From: Grammothele lineata
Lineage: Eukaryota > Basidiomycota > Agaricomycetes > Polyporales > Polyporaceae
Length of the DNA: 64,000 nucleotides
Assembly: GCA_002150815.3 (NCBI GenBank)
Contig: NDFF03000400.1
Coordinates: 124,001 to 188,000, forward strand
Direction of reading: 5' to 3'
Part shown: positions 25,053 through 38,348 of the stretch, piece by piece
Layout of the letters: each line of letters begins with the position of its first letter
Position numbering within the stretch: the stretch's first letter is position 1
The notes under the pieces: model-generated
Database searches by the model: none
What the model saw: only the letters and a program-made list of their open reading frames with translations
What the model was told of the DNA's origin: nothing
Program-made: the position numbers and the translations under genes

Positions 25053-26741
25053 TTACCGGAGCTGGAATGCGGTTCCCAGCCCCAGTCCTCCACCGAGACT
25101 GGTATTCTCCTCTTGAGTGGGCGGCAGGCTACCGAAGGAGATCTTCCTCCCCACTGCCGAGCGGCCGAGAGAGGGGGCCTTCGCGCGACGAAGAGCCTTG
25201 GGGGACGACGGAGCGGGAGTCTGACAAGGAGGGATATTGCGGGAGGAAGGCCTACTAGGTTGAGTCGGCGGCTTGCGAGACGATCGAGATGGCGATAGGG
25301 TGGAAGGGAGGCGGCGGGGCTCGGGAGAGGCGACGACGGGCAGCTCTGGGCCCAAGATGCTGGGATTGCGCTGGAGGGTGATCTTCTGACGGGGGGCGCG
25401 GCGTGAAGGGTCCTTGGGAGCTCCATGGACAGGAGGCTTCGAGATCTGCTTCGTAGACCTCTTCAGCTGCTTCGATTTCGCAGGAGATGACACCGGGGGC
25501 GACAAAGGCGGCGGAGTCGGCGATGAGGCCTTGACTCTTGCCTTTTTCGCCTTCTTGGTCCGTAGTTTCTCCTCTTCATCCGACGTGGTGACATCGGACC
25601 GGTTGGAATAATCGACGCTCATCGCATCGGAGCTTCGCTTGGAGAGAGATCCAAACGACGGGACGCACTTCAGCGGGGATCCAGGGGGATAAAGAGCAGA
25701 TCCCGCAAAGGACTCCGCACGCTTGAGACGTTGGAGGCGAGGGTCGATGCCGGGCTGCTGGATGTATGAATCGGAGGTGTTGGAGATAGACGACAACGAC
25801 CGGCGCAAACGAGGGATACGCGATTCAGAGCCGCACGAGCTCTGAGAGTTCAAGGTCGTCGAGCTCGCAGTGGACGACAGCGTCCGAGTGATAGTGGGTG
25901 TACGGTGACGGGGCGTGCGTGCATAAGGGTAGGCGGGGTTGGGAATCATACGTTCAGTATGTTGCAGGCGATACGACAAACTATATTACGTCAAGTTAGC
26001 CGAGCCATGACATACAGCCGCTCGAACCTACCGTGCGATCGAATCGTCCGCAGGGTCAAGCTTATTGGAAGGCATGAAGTCCATACTTGACTGTCTATAG
26101 AGGGGTCGTTTTGTCCCCTTTGCGGTCGTCTGGGCGGGGACACCCGGATCGGTGGACTCCTCCTCAGCGATAGTGTCACTAGCGGTATCCTCCTTCGCGC
26201 GTAAGCGGGCTAACTCGACGATCTTGGCACGAGTTGCGCGGAGGGAGTGTGGCCACTCAACGGGACCTTTGCGTGCGGTTACCCCCCTCGCGATCTTATC
26301 GAGTAAGTTGGAGGGGGGTACCGGGCCGTTGAAAGGCGTCAACAGGTGAGCAGGAAGCGCATCTAGTGTCTGTAGAGGGCGTCAGAGGCTGAACACGCTC
26401 CAGAGCAACTAGAGCAGCTTGTAGACGCGCCAAGACTGTGCTACAAGCTGGATAGAAGGGTAAAACGCGTCGAAAGAACGTACCCTGGACAACAGACGCG
26501 TCTGCTCCGGTTTCCACTCCCATTCGAAATCGTCTGCTCCATCGTAATTGGAACTGTTCCAGCTGTCTGTACTCTTCCTATTTGACGCGGGTGAAAGGAG
26601 GTTGGGGAGAGGAGCGTCGCGAGGCGGAGGTGTGTGAGGATCCGAGACAGACGAGAGCATAGACGAGCGTCGGCGTGGAAGGGACGGGTGGGGCATGACG
26701 AGAGAGAGGGCTGGGACAGCAGCGGGACACTGCTCGTGCAT
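25053..26741 (-). CDS. Conserved Ser/Pro-rich protein of unknown function
   Basis: Exons (minus) 26741-26484, 26369-26032 and 25980-25053 give 507 residues. I recognise no catalytic domain. The only segment that looks folded is around residues 70-140, spanning the first splice: FEWEWKPEQTRLLSR, then TLDALPAHLLTPFNGPVPP and NLLDKIARGVTARKGP, followed by a helical WPHSLRATRAKIVELARLRA. The rest is Ser/Pro/Arg-rich, with short blocks that look like kinase sites (SPxK, RxxS) and a Lys-rich patch (LRTKKAKKARVK, about residue 345). This is the make-up of a nuclear or cell-cycle-regulated scaffold, but that is inference. Upstream it has an unusual cluster of ACGCGT words (see findings). Likely a basidiomycete-level conserved family. 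Confidence 0.8.
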
Positions 26742-28753
26742 ATTGACCTAGCTGAAGGAGAGGCAGTGGTTAATAGTAGGGGAGGAGGTAGGGTACGGGG
26801 ACAATGGGGGGAGCTCACAAGGTCGGATCGGTCCTGTGATGACCGACCCCATCGCGAGAACACTGCAGCCACGTTCCTGGCTTTAGGGCAGGCTCTTTCG
26901 TGATCCACCCCAGCCAATCCCCGCCGAGCCCCATAAACGCGCCAGATAGGCGCCTACGAGATTGTTCCGTTAATTTGCTCGCCTCCCGCTCCCGTCGGTG
27001 ACGTCGTCCACCATTTAACGCGTCGCGACCGGTTTTGCAGGACGGTGGCAGAGGTAGAACGTACTCTACGGCCTTCCCAGGGTAGTGTTGGCTCACGGAC
27101 GCAGGCAAATCCACCTCTTTTCCGGTAGAACTCGCGTAGCGAGCGCGTGTTGATACCGGCGGCAAGACGGGGCGCGTCGCATCTTGTTCATCAAGAGAGG
27201 GGCACCCAACGGAGGTCGCTCCAAAAGGAAGCCCCGCGGTCGTATCCTACGCCCGACAAATCAGGACTAGCCACAGAACAAGTATCGCCAGCTACTCACA
27301 GAACATTCTCAACTCATCCATCACCATCATACGCCCTACTTCCTCTACCACTTCTGATGGGAGACGCGTCCTCGATATAGGGCGGAGCGGCCGAACGCGT
27401 TCAGCACTGTCGAGACGTTGAGATGCCTCCAGACACTGGTTCCCCCGAAAGCTGCGAATTACCTACGCGTGCGATGCGATAAGGTTGTGGTAGGAGGAGT
27501 GAACACGCGTCTGACACACGCGACATGTTGTGCCTCCCACGAGCAGAGAGTATGATGTAATCCTCTTGTCGCGTGGCGAAAGACCAGACCGGGAGAGGAG
27601 CCAGATACAGTACGCGTGGCCACAGCGGCAGAGAGGGCGGTCGTGGGGGAAGCAAGGAGTGAGAAGGAGGTTCGACGTTGGAGTATATGACGGCTTGCAA
27701 CAACTGCCTAAGCCGAGTAACTCCTCCTTCGCTGTCGTCCGGACGCCACCATCACTGGGTGGTCCATTATACACCATGCTTCAGCGTCCGTAGCGGGTTG
27801 CGCTCGCGTACGCCTTGTCTGGAATGGCCATGCGCTTTTGTTGTATGTTCTCTCTGCATTGTGCAAGGACATCGCGTTGCCAGCGGCTGCTGTACTGACT
27901 TCGCAGCCGGTCTCCAAAGGGCGCGTCGTCCAGTATGGTCATTGTTGTTCTCAAGCGTCGGCAGCGGGTGACGCCATCTATCGTGTGACTGATACGCCGT
28001 ACTTCAGCCGCGCTACATTCAAGTTGTACATAACTGTGGCGGCAAGACCATATTCACTGGCATGGCCGCCAGACAATACCCGTATAGAAGAGTTGCTCGC
28101 ATTCTACAAGTGATGTAGCGAGTACGGTTCACGAAGCACGTTTTCAGTCTAGAGACGAGCTCAGATTGAACGGCAGCCATGTTCCAACGACCCTAGCGGG
28201 TGCGAACCAAGTGATACTACGGCGACAAACTTAGTGTACAGCTGAACTGAGGAACGCTGGCGTCGGATAATATCTCAATCTCGCGTGCTCGCAATCTACG
28301 ATCTCAAGTCTTTCCCCACAACGCCTGTCAGATCACGCGTGATCGCTGAGCGAAAAACGCGGGGGAGACATCGCTTGCAAACGGCCCTCCCCGACTCGCG
28401 ACTCGCGTCGAGGGTACGTCAAGTTCACGCAGTTTCCGGAGTGCTGGGATTCGCCTGCTGCGATCGGTCAAACCGACATCCCACGGACGTAAGGGCGCAC
28501 TCACCGCTGTCATCGATGGCGTCTATGACCGACCGCAAAGACGGGCGGGCGCTGCAGAGGATAGAGACCACGTGCATTGCATTCCTTCTATCAAGGACCA
28601 TCGCTAAGAAGTGAGCCGTTGACCTGTTGACCACTTGCGCCAAAGTGCAACGCCACTAGGCAGTAAATAACCTCCACAAACCCACTCACAGCGGTTCATA
28701 GATGAACTAGAGAAAAGATAGGATACGAGCGAGCGAGCGCAGACATGTACAAA
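26742..28753. promoter_or_regulatory. Long upstream region with ACGCGT cluster
   Basis: Two kilobases between the start of the 507-residue protein gene (minus) and the 3' end of Rpt2 (minus). No gene supported. ACGCGT occurs at 27018, 27364, 27395, 27465, 27505, 27612 and 28335, with five copies inside 254 bases (27364-27617). Confidence 0.55.
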
Positions 28754-30377
<1,624 letters not shown>

Positions 30378-30645
30378 AGTAAGATTTGCGGGTGTAGGGA
30401 TTACACGGGGATGAAGGAAGGAGGAGAGGCGTTGCGTTGCATCCGGTGTGCACTCACTTCCTGACGCAACGCGACGCGTCAGCTCAGTGTCCGGACGATC
30501 ACGTGCATGAGCTTGACCAGTACGGGCGCTTCGCTTGAGACACGCCTGCTGCGTGGCCAGCCTGCACAGCTGCTTGAAGCTTGAAGACCCGAAGCGAGCC
30601 TGTGACCTCATCTCGCCCCCTGTTCCAACGCCTTTCCTGGGAATC
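30378..30645. promoter_or_regulatory. Bidirectional promoter, RPT2 / YIPF6-like
   Basis: 268 bases between divergent start codons. An ACGCGT word lies at 30474-30479. I did not find a clear proteasome-associated control element (GGTGGCAAA, known from ascomycete yeasts). Confidence 0.45.
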
Positions 30646-31910
30646 ATGCAGCGATTAGACCAGGAGCACCACGAAGTTACTACGCCTCTCACATCCACAT
30701 CCCAGTTCATCGAGGCAGGTGAGAACACACTCCCATTGGCCGGCAAGACTGGTGCTGAGCAGACATCATTCAAGACGATGACATCGACGAGGAGGACATC
30801 CCCGGATTTACGCATCCTGGGCTTGCTCCGAGCCCACATTCACCCGCGCCAGACAAAGGGAAAGCGCGTGCCCCTGAACAGCTCGCTCCTCCAACTGGCT
30901 CGCCATCCATCTCGGGGAACATTGGAACGCCAGTGAACGGGAGTGGGTCTCAGGGCAACAGGAGGACTGTCGGTGGTGTACGAGTGGAGACGCGGTGCGT
31001 TCCATGCCGAATCATACTATTATTGCTGGACTGAAAGCAAAGGGCAGCTATACGGGCGCCGACACGCTCGATGAGCCAATAACGACTACTATTGTGAGTT
31101 ATTCGGAATTCAGACGTGTTGTACTGTTGTCGAGTGCTTCCGAAGGGGAGAGATCTCTTCTCCATCTATGTCAAACTGGTCCAGGTTCTGTACCCTCCAC
31201 GAAACAGCGGTAACCGCGACTTATTGAGGTGACGTCCCTAGCGCAATATTGAAATACCCACTCTAATGCTACACGGCAGGGACTGGGACTTGTGGGGGCC
31301 TCTCGTCCTCTGCCTGATGTTGGGCATCCTTCTTAGCGTCAATGTAAGAGTCTCGCTGTCCTGCTATAGTCTGAATGTTGATAGTTGTTATTACTTCAGT
31401 CTCCGACGGCCCAGTCGCTGAGCGTCTTCACCAGCGTGGTTGTGATCATCGCTGTCGGCTCCCTGGTTGTCACAGTGCAAGCTAAGCTCCTCGGAGGCCG
31501 AGTGTATGCCGATTTGCAATTGGTGATGCGCTGCGGCTTGAGCTGATGCGCCTTCTAGGTCGTTCTTCCAAGGGCTTTGTGTTCTTGGGTATTGCGTTGC
31601 TCCACTTAACATTGCAGCGCTGGTATCTACTTTCGTGCACAAGATTTACGTTCGCATGCCTGTAGCGTTGGCTGCATGGGCGTGGTGTGTATGGGGTATG
31701 TATACATGTCCTCTTGTCGTTCTTACGCTCACCCGTTGCCCTGTAGCATCTGTAAATTTCCTGGATGGGACAAAAATTGAGCAACAACGCATACTTCTGG
31801 CTGTATACCCCTTGCTGTAGGTCCCTCATGTCTCAACGTAGTCCCTTCGACTGACGCGATATCAGGCTATTTTACTTTATTCTGGCATGGATGATTATCA
31901 TCCAGTAACT
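30646..31910 (+). CDS. Yip1-domain Golgi membrane protein (YIPF6/Yip4-like)
   Basis: Exons 30646-30718, 30763-30994, 31048-31093, 31146-31228, 31280-31343, 31400-31503, 31559-31695, 31747-31816 and 31868-31910 give 283 residues. Yip1-domain proteins are Golgi membrane proteins that work with Rab GTPases and COPII/COPI traffic. Seen: a cytosolic N-tail of about 110 residues rich in acidic, Pro and Ser residues, then TLDEPITTTI, the conserved block RDWDLWGPLVLCL marking the first membrane segment of YIPF6/Yip4, and about five hydrophobic segments ending in a short FILAWMIIIQ tail. The family motif GYCVAPLN is intact. Splice junctions all keep frame, though the acceptor at 31145 is weak. Divergent from RPT2. 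Confidence 0.9.
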
Positions 31911-32622
31911 ACTCTATGCGTTGTTCACGGATATTTATGAGCTGTTATTCACCGCGCACACGCCGGCCTCTTTAAGCCGACTCTGTTCGCTTGGTGGAAT
32001 GCACGAGTGAGACATAGGGCCCATACTTCAGTTACAGTAAAGCTATATTTGTCGTGCAAGGACGTCCGAAGATATCGCGCAGCCCAGCACGGCGAAGAAA
32101 CCCCGAGCCCCAATGACAATCGTCTTGAAGATACTCTTCATGAGCTATGGCTGCCGTGGACACCGGAACGTGAGCATTACATTTTAGACTGTCATTTCCA
32201 ACTGCCTATCCATGATGTTGCTCACGATCAAGTGCCTGCCCCCTCACGATAATCCTCGGTTGTCCACCAAGATGCCCGCGTGGCTTTCGAGTATTGTCTA
32301 TTCATAACGACATTTTGTTTCACAGCTTCACCAGGATTTACTCGTTGTGCCTACTCTCGGCTAGCCGCATGCTATGCCCGAGGGACTGCGCCGCTGTATG
32401 CTGTACAACCAGCCATCATTTTTCCCGAGGAACCGCGCTGCTGCATGCTGTACAACCAGCGATGGTACCGCCGTTGTCTGTAACATCGTGACATTTCCCC
32501 AGCGTCCTGTGCACCTCGTCAGAGCGCCGCAACCATGTACGTATATGCCGCCGCCTGAGTTCAAGGACGCTATAAAGAGCGGCTTGGGTTTTCAGCATTC
32601 AACACCCCTCTGCACGCTAAGG
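31911..32622. other. Sedolisin upstream region with imperfect direct repeat
   Basis: Spacer between two + genes. No gene. It holds two copies of a 40-base element (see the repeat entry). The last 150 bases lead directly into the sedolisin start. Confidence 0.5.
32377..32463 (+). repeat. Imperfect direct repeat, two 40-base copies, period 47
   Basis: Copies at 32377-32416 and 32424-32463. Both start with CCCGAGG and share the block ATGCTGTACAACCAGC, with a handful of mismatches between. They lie about 160-250 bases upstream of the sedolisin start. Confidence 0.75.
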
Positions 32623-35043
32623 ATGCTTGGCGCATTTCTTCGTCTCACCTTCATCGTCTTCACCGCCGTTGTTGCGACGCATTCCAAAGCCATCCCTCAA
32701 GGATGGTCTCTGCAACGTCGTGCTTATCCCGACGATCTCCTCCCTGTGAAGTTCGTCCTCGTTCAATCCAATATCGACAAGTTGGACGACTACCTCCTCG
32801 ACGTGTCAGATCCCAAGTCTGCAAACTACGGCCAGCACTGGACCCACGCTCGTGTCGCTGAGACCTTCCGTCCTTCACAAGAGGCCGTGGACGCTGTGTA
32901 TTCGTGGTTGACCGTCGATCGTCGAGTCGACGCGAGCGCCATCCAGGTCTCGCGGGACGGCAGCACCCTCGTACTAAACGTCACCGTCGCGGACGCCGAA
33001 GCAATCCTAAACACGGAATATAACGTCTACAACCACCCATCCAGCGGTACAGAGCGGGTAGGCTGTCATGGCGGACACAATCTTCCTGAGCATGTGTCGA
33101 AGCACGTCGAGTTCGTATGGCCCACCGGAAACTTTGCGGCCCCGGCCCTGACTCGCAGGAGCGTGCGCGAAACTCCGGCCACGCCGTTGGGTGATGCATC
33201 CGCGATCTCTGTACGCATCCGCAATTTCATTGTATTGTACTCTGTATCTGACGTTGTGTCATCTAGGACTTACAGATCCCTTCAGGGGTGGAACACTGCG
33301 ACCAGGCAGTGACGCTCGACTGCTTGCGCGCTCTGTACAACTTCCATTACGAGCCTGTCGCGGCCGATAACAATACTGTTGGCATTGGTATGTCACCTAT
33401 CGATAAAGAGAAGGGAATACCCCCCTGACCCCTTAAATGTGCAGCGGAGTTTGGTATGAACGTCTTTCAACCGGCCGACCTAGACATGTTCTTCGAAAAG
33501 TTTGTTCCAGATCAAGTTGGCCACCGACCAAAGCTGTTAAGTATTGCCGGAGGTCAGTCCTTCCTGTGCACGTGTTCTCGAAGATATTTGTAGCCATATT
33601 CTCATAAATGCATTCGAACAGGACACCTGAATGCGTCGGAGCACAATGCCATACAACTCACCGAGGCTTCATTGGACTTTGAGCTCCTCATGGGGCTGCT
33701 GGGGCACGAGCAAGAGGTGCTGCTTTACCAAACTGGCATCGACATAAGTAACCCCACCTTATCTGGTACGTCTGATGTGAGTTTGTTCTCTAACTCCCCT
33801 GCTCAAGCAGTTCATATCTCCAGGCGATGAACTTCTTGGAGCCATCGATGGATCGTACTGTAATGTCGAGGGCGTCGCTGAAGAAGGTGCGCTTACTGGA
33901 ATAGCAGTCTTAACCACCTCTAACTTTGTGTGCAGGCCTGCAAGACTGTGGCGATCAGCCGACGGTGAATGTCCTATCGATTTCTTACTCCTCTGCCCCC
34001 GATGTTCGGGACCCCGAGATCCTGCCTGTCCTGCAGAGACAGTGCGCCGAGTTTGGCAAGGCACGTCCTATCCACTCCCGACTTTCCGTGTAGCGCGTGC
34101 TCATATCTATACCGCCAACACCGGCAGCTCGCACTCGCAGGCATGACCACTCTGGTATCTTCAGGCGACAACGGCGTCGCATTCAGTGAAAACCAGCTGT
34201 GCGTCGTCAATGGCACACTTACGGGAGGTAATCCTCTCGGCAGTTTCGTCGCGGAATTCCCCTCTTCGTGCCCTTATGTGACATCCGTCGGGGGGACCTC
34301 GGTCAGCCCTGGTAACTCGGTACGTCTACGAACTATGGGTTGGGCGGAGTACCCGGAAGTCATCTAAATGTATTTGTGCAGGTCGATGATCCTGAGACAG
34401 CCACGACCGCCTTTCCGTCAGGCGGCGGTTTCTCTAACGCCTTCACTACACCGGATTATCAGAAAGGGGCCGTTGACAACTACTTAAAGAATTTCGCTCC
34501 TCAGTACGGACCGGACGTGTTCAACAGGTCTGGCAGGGCTATTCCTGACGTCTCAGCGAACGGGTTTGTCTCCTTACCCCACAACTTAGACACTCCAACG
34601 TAGAATAAGGGATGCTCACGTCGTTCCGTATAGATTCCCGATCGTCATCGCGGTGAACGGCTCCTTCAGCCTCGCCGGCGGGACGTCCGCCTCTGCGCCG
34701 ATCTTCGCGTCCGTCATCGCAGCCGTCAACGACGCGCGCCTCGCCGTCGGAAAACGTCCCGTCGGATTCATCAACCCTGCGGTACGTCGTCCGCCCTCTC
34801 TCCTTGTCCTATTCTATGTAATAGGCCTGCAGTCGCGACGATCCGCTGACATCCGCGTTCGCGTTGACTCCTTGGCAGCTGTACTCGCCCGCGTTCGCCA
34901 ACGCGTTCAACGACGTGACGAACGGTACGAACCCCGGCTGTGGTACCGACGGCTTTTCCGCGGCGCCGGGGTGGGACCCCGTCACCGGGCTGGGCACGCC
35001 CAACTTCGAGCGGCTGCTGGCGGCTTTCCTGGAGCTTCCGTAA
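32623..35043 (+). CDS. Secreted sedolisin-family (S53) tripeptidyl-peptidase
   Basis: Serine-carboxyl peptidase acting at acid pH outside the cell, removing tripeptides or cutting proteins. Exons 32623-33210, 33267-33387, 33445-33552, 33622-33765, 33824-33886, 33936-34060, 34128-34319, 34382-34563, 34634-34781 and 34879-35043 give 611 residues. Seen: signal peptide (LRLTFIVFTAVVATHSKA), pro-kumamolisin propeptide with SANYGQHWTHARVAETF, linker before TLDCLRALYNFHY, catalytic Glu and Asp in EASLDFELL, oxyanion Asp region SSGDNG, catalytic Ser in GGTSASAPIFA, and the Ca-site end GWDPVTGLGTPNF. The intron 34061-34127 appears to be GC-AG. Next to the hydrophobin gene, same strand. Confidence 0.93.
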
Positions 35044-35481
35044 GGGCAGCTTTTTGGCGTACAATGTATCGGTATACACGGATTACCTGGAAACGCAATG
35101 AACTAGTGTTAGTGCACTTCACTTCGTTCTGTGTGCCGCCGAAATCAGACGGCGGAAACACGAAAATCCTCTCGCGGCGCTCCGCGCCCGCTCTTGAACC
35201 TCGCGAACCGACGCGCGCCCCGCCCCGTATGTTCCTGTTTCGTACGTATGACGGCGCACCCACTCCCGTACCATTTCACGCCGCCTGCCATCCTCCGTCG
35301 GGCAAGCGCACCTGCCGGATATGCCCAGCCCGCCAGGTGCTCCTCGTATAAAAACTGGCCCAGCCTAACACTGACCAGCAGCAGCACCTTCAGCGCACTC
35401 CTCCGCCTCTCGCAGCAGCCTCTCAGCTCTCAACTCCCTCGCGTCGCCGCCCACTCCTCGCTCAGACCCAGAACCAACACG
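35044..35481 (+). promoter_or_regulatory. Hydrophobin promoter with TATA box
   Basis: Spacer of 438 bases. A TATAAAA box lies at 35347-35353, 129 bases upstream of the hydrophobin ATG, followed by a pyrimidine-rich leader. Strong TATA and CT-rich leaders are usual for highly expressed fungal structural genes. Confidence 0.65.
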
Positions 35482-35919
35482 ATGTTCTCCCGTCTCTCCG
35501 TCATCTCTGCCCTCGCGTTCGCCGCCGTCGCCGCGGCCGGCAACTGCAACACGGGCCCGGTCCAGTGCTGCAACAGTGTAGAGAGCGTGCGCCCCCCTCT
35601 CTTTCGTCTCCCCGTGGTTCGTTACTGATGACCGCACTCGCTATTGCAGGCCTCTTCCGCGGCGGGCTCTGCGGTCCTCTCGCTGCTCGGCATCGTTCTC
35701 CAGGACACGACGGCGCAGCTCGGGTTCCAGTGCTCGCCCATCTCTGCCGTGGGCGTCGGTAGCGGCAACGCGTGCTCGGCGCACCCCGTGTGCTGTGAGA
35801 ACAACAACGTCGTGAGTATCCTTCATTCTGAGGGAGGGAGGATGTCTGTGTTGCTCACTGGAAATGCTCCTTTACAGGGCGGCTTGGTCTCGATTGGTTG
35901 TGTGCCCATTCAGCTCTAG
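35482..35919 (+). CDS. Class I hydrophobin
   Basis: Small secreted surface-active protein that self-assembles into water-repellent films on hyphae and fruiting bodies. Exons 35482-35577, 35650-35811 and 35878-35919 give 99 residues. Signal peptide about residues 1-19 (MFSRLSVISALAFAAVAAA). Eight Cys in the hydrophobin pattern: single Cys, CC pair, Cys, Cys, CC pair, Cys (GNC.., VQCCN, GFQC, NAC, PVCCENNN, SIGC). Spacing between the third and fourth Cys is long and the protein is Ala/Val/Gly-rich, both class I traits. The CCENNN motif is typical of agaricomycete hydrophobins. Introns sit after the first CC pair and before the last Cys, as is common. Confidence 0.96.
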
Positions 35920-38348
35920 GTGGTGCCCTTGGGGGCAGCTATAGGACGCGGTTTGCATTAGATGATATGTTACGATCGCATAATGACCGTTAGTTGAATG
36001 TGAGGAATGGTATCCGAACCCTATACCGCTTCATGCTATCCGTTATCATGTCCCAGGGGGACAACACGGTTTAATTGGAGTGTGCGGGATGGTTTTGGCA
36101 TCTACATCCTTCGTAGGAACAAAGAAGCAAAGCTTAACAGTTGTCCTATACAACTATCGATTGCCGTGGACGCTAGGACGATTGTGAGTCCAACTTCAAT
36201 GTTTCTTTTCCGTAAAGAAACGACGTTCGGAGATTAGTCCATGGTACACTACTATGCGTCTCTTCAAGCGGGTATCAGTAGCAAGCAGTTTCCCCGATAG
36301 AAGCGCACTGGTCTGGCGCTCTCCCGGCACACTTGCCGAGCGCGGACAGCGTACTCAGGTACAAGATGCCCCGGACGTGCGAAGCTAATCAAAAGAGCGG
36401 CGTCAACTGCCCGCTCGGAGGCCACGAGAAGGAACTGTGTGGTTTGACACCATAGACGCTGCCGGCTTCGACTCGGCCTCATGCCCTTGAATCGAGTCAG
36501 CGCGAAGCAAGTTCACGTCTGCGGTCGTAGGCGTGGTGGTCAGGCGGCAGGGTGTCCTCGGGTGACCGATGTGAACCGCAGTTGGTTCGCAGCGAGTTCG
36601 AGGTTAGGAGACATGTGGAGACATCGGAGGCGGACAGAAGGGCGAGAGGTGTCTTGGCTTGCCCCGGGCCGGTCGAGCTGCAAGCACAAGCACCAGGCCT
36701 AGAGTCCGTCCTCCTCGGGAACGGCGACTTTGACAGGCCCGGGACTGTCCGATGTGATCGAGCCCGCTGCCATCGGCGAGACGCCGGCGTGTGCAGGCGG
36801 CCTCCGTCAACTTGTACTTAGCGTCGAGTGCAGACGCCACCGTCGCGGTGCACGTCTGCACGCTCGGGTGCGTTCAAGGGTATGTAAGTACACGCGCATC
36901 GCCTCGCGCGGGGCGCGTTCGACGCCCATTCGCCAGCGGAGGGTTGTCGGCTACGGGAACGAGACTGGCCGCTACGCGAGTCCCCAGGTTGTATCGCCCC
37001 CGGCAGACTACGCAGACCGTGCAGCTTGGTTCTGAGCGGGCCGCGGGGTTATTGCGGTGTTGCGCAACCAGCGTCCTAGGAAAGCAGTTGAACGTTGAAC
37101 ACCTGAGCGCTGATAACGGATCGGGACTTAAGAATACCTAGTCCAACACTGCGACCTTGTAAGGACACGAGGATCTATTGAACGCCCAGCAAGGGCGCTT
37201 CGCTGGCAGGTTGGTTAAAGGTACGCGGGACGCCAACTAACGGGCAGAGCGCGCTCGAGATGTCATTACTTAATGTCGGCCGTCAAACCTACGGTATTAA
37301 TCACGTCCTGAAAGGATACCGCGCGAGCCTTGTGACTGATCTGCACGATAGGTGCGTGCTCGTAGATGACGGAACGCAGCTTCCGATGGCGACGAAGTGC
37401 CATGTGCGGATGAAGACAAGCTGCGAGACGCGGATTTCGGCCGAGATGTAGAAAGTGTCTGTACGTGGAAGGCGTCTTGCTACGTCTGCGGTCAGAGAGT
37501 GGATATAGACCGGTGGGTTATAAGGGTGGTGGAAGACGTGCGGACAGCGCACGTTGCTGAGAAGGTCGGGGAGCGGTCATAATCAAGCAAAGTCGATGCG
37601 AGAAGTGACGCCGGCCGTCTGTGGCGCAACGTGTGCCGAAGCGCGCCGACCTGTCAATGACCTCACCAAATCCGTACGTATGTTGCGTTCCATTCTGGGT
37701 GTTGCTCGGCCCGGACGGACGGGCGTCCTCCATGCCTCGACGATCGAATGGCAGAGGAATGTACTGGCCGTGTGCGTGAGCGCCGTGTCGCCCCGGCCGC
37801 ACACCCGCAGAGTATGAGATCACTCGCAAGGACAGCAGAAGCGAATTCGGCGAGAAACGCGAGAAACGAGTCTAAAGCGTAACGGATATTTGCCGACGGA
37901 GTCAGTATGATCGTTGCGTGACGCAATACATGGAGGCGGTCAATTTGTTGTTATTTCGGGGCGGTTCGTCGCGCCTGTCAACCGGTGGCTCATGTTGCCA
38001 CCTGGGAGCCAACTTCCTCACTGAGCGCGCATCCCTCCGCAGAGGATCTGACAAGAGCGGCGGTAATGTGGGCGAAAGACGGGGACTGGAGGAGGAGGGT
38101 TGGGGACACGCGAGCGGGGCAGGGGGCCGAAGCGAGGACGGACACCGCCACCGGTGTCGGCGTGCGACGGAGGGCGGCGGAGGCGCGCGTAAGTAATAGA
38201 GGCGGCTCATGAGCGCCCATGATCAGGCCTCTTCAGGCGCGGGCCCACTGGGTGACCTAATAAGACGCTCTCCTCATGACCGCCATATCCTCTCTCTCTT
38301 CCCCGCCGCACGCTCGCTCGTGATCCCCTTCCCCTTGTGCCTCTCCCA
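35920..38348. other. Gene-poor interval of 2.4 kb
   Basis: The longest stretch without a supported gene. Short open frames on both strands (for example 36791-37141 and 37663-37926) overlap one another and show no domain, signal peptide or codon regularity that I trust. No transposon hallmark, terminal inverted repeat or tRNA was found by eye. The last 150 bases are pyrimidine-rich and are the leader of the next gene. Confidence 0.5.

Noticed and set aside
27838..28113. 91-codon + frame in the long spacer
   Set aside because: No motif or splice partners. I treat it as chance.
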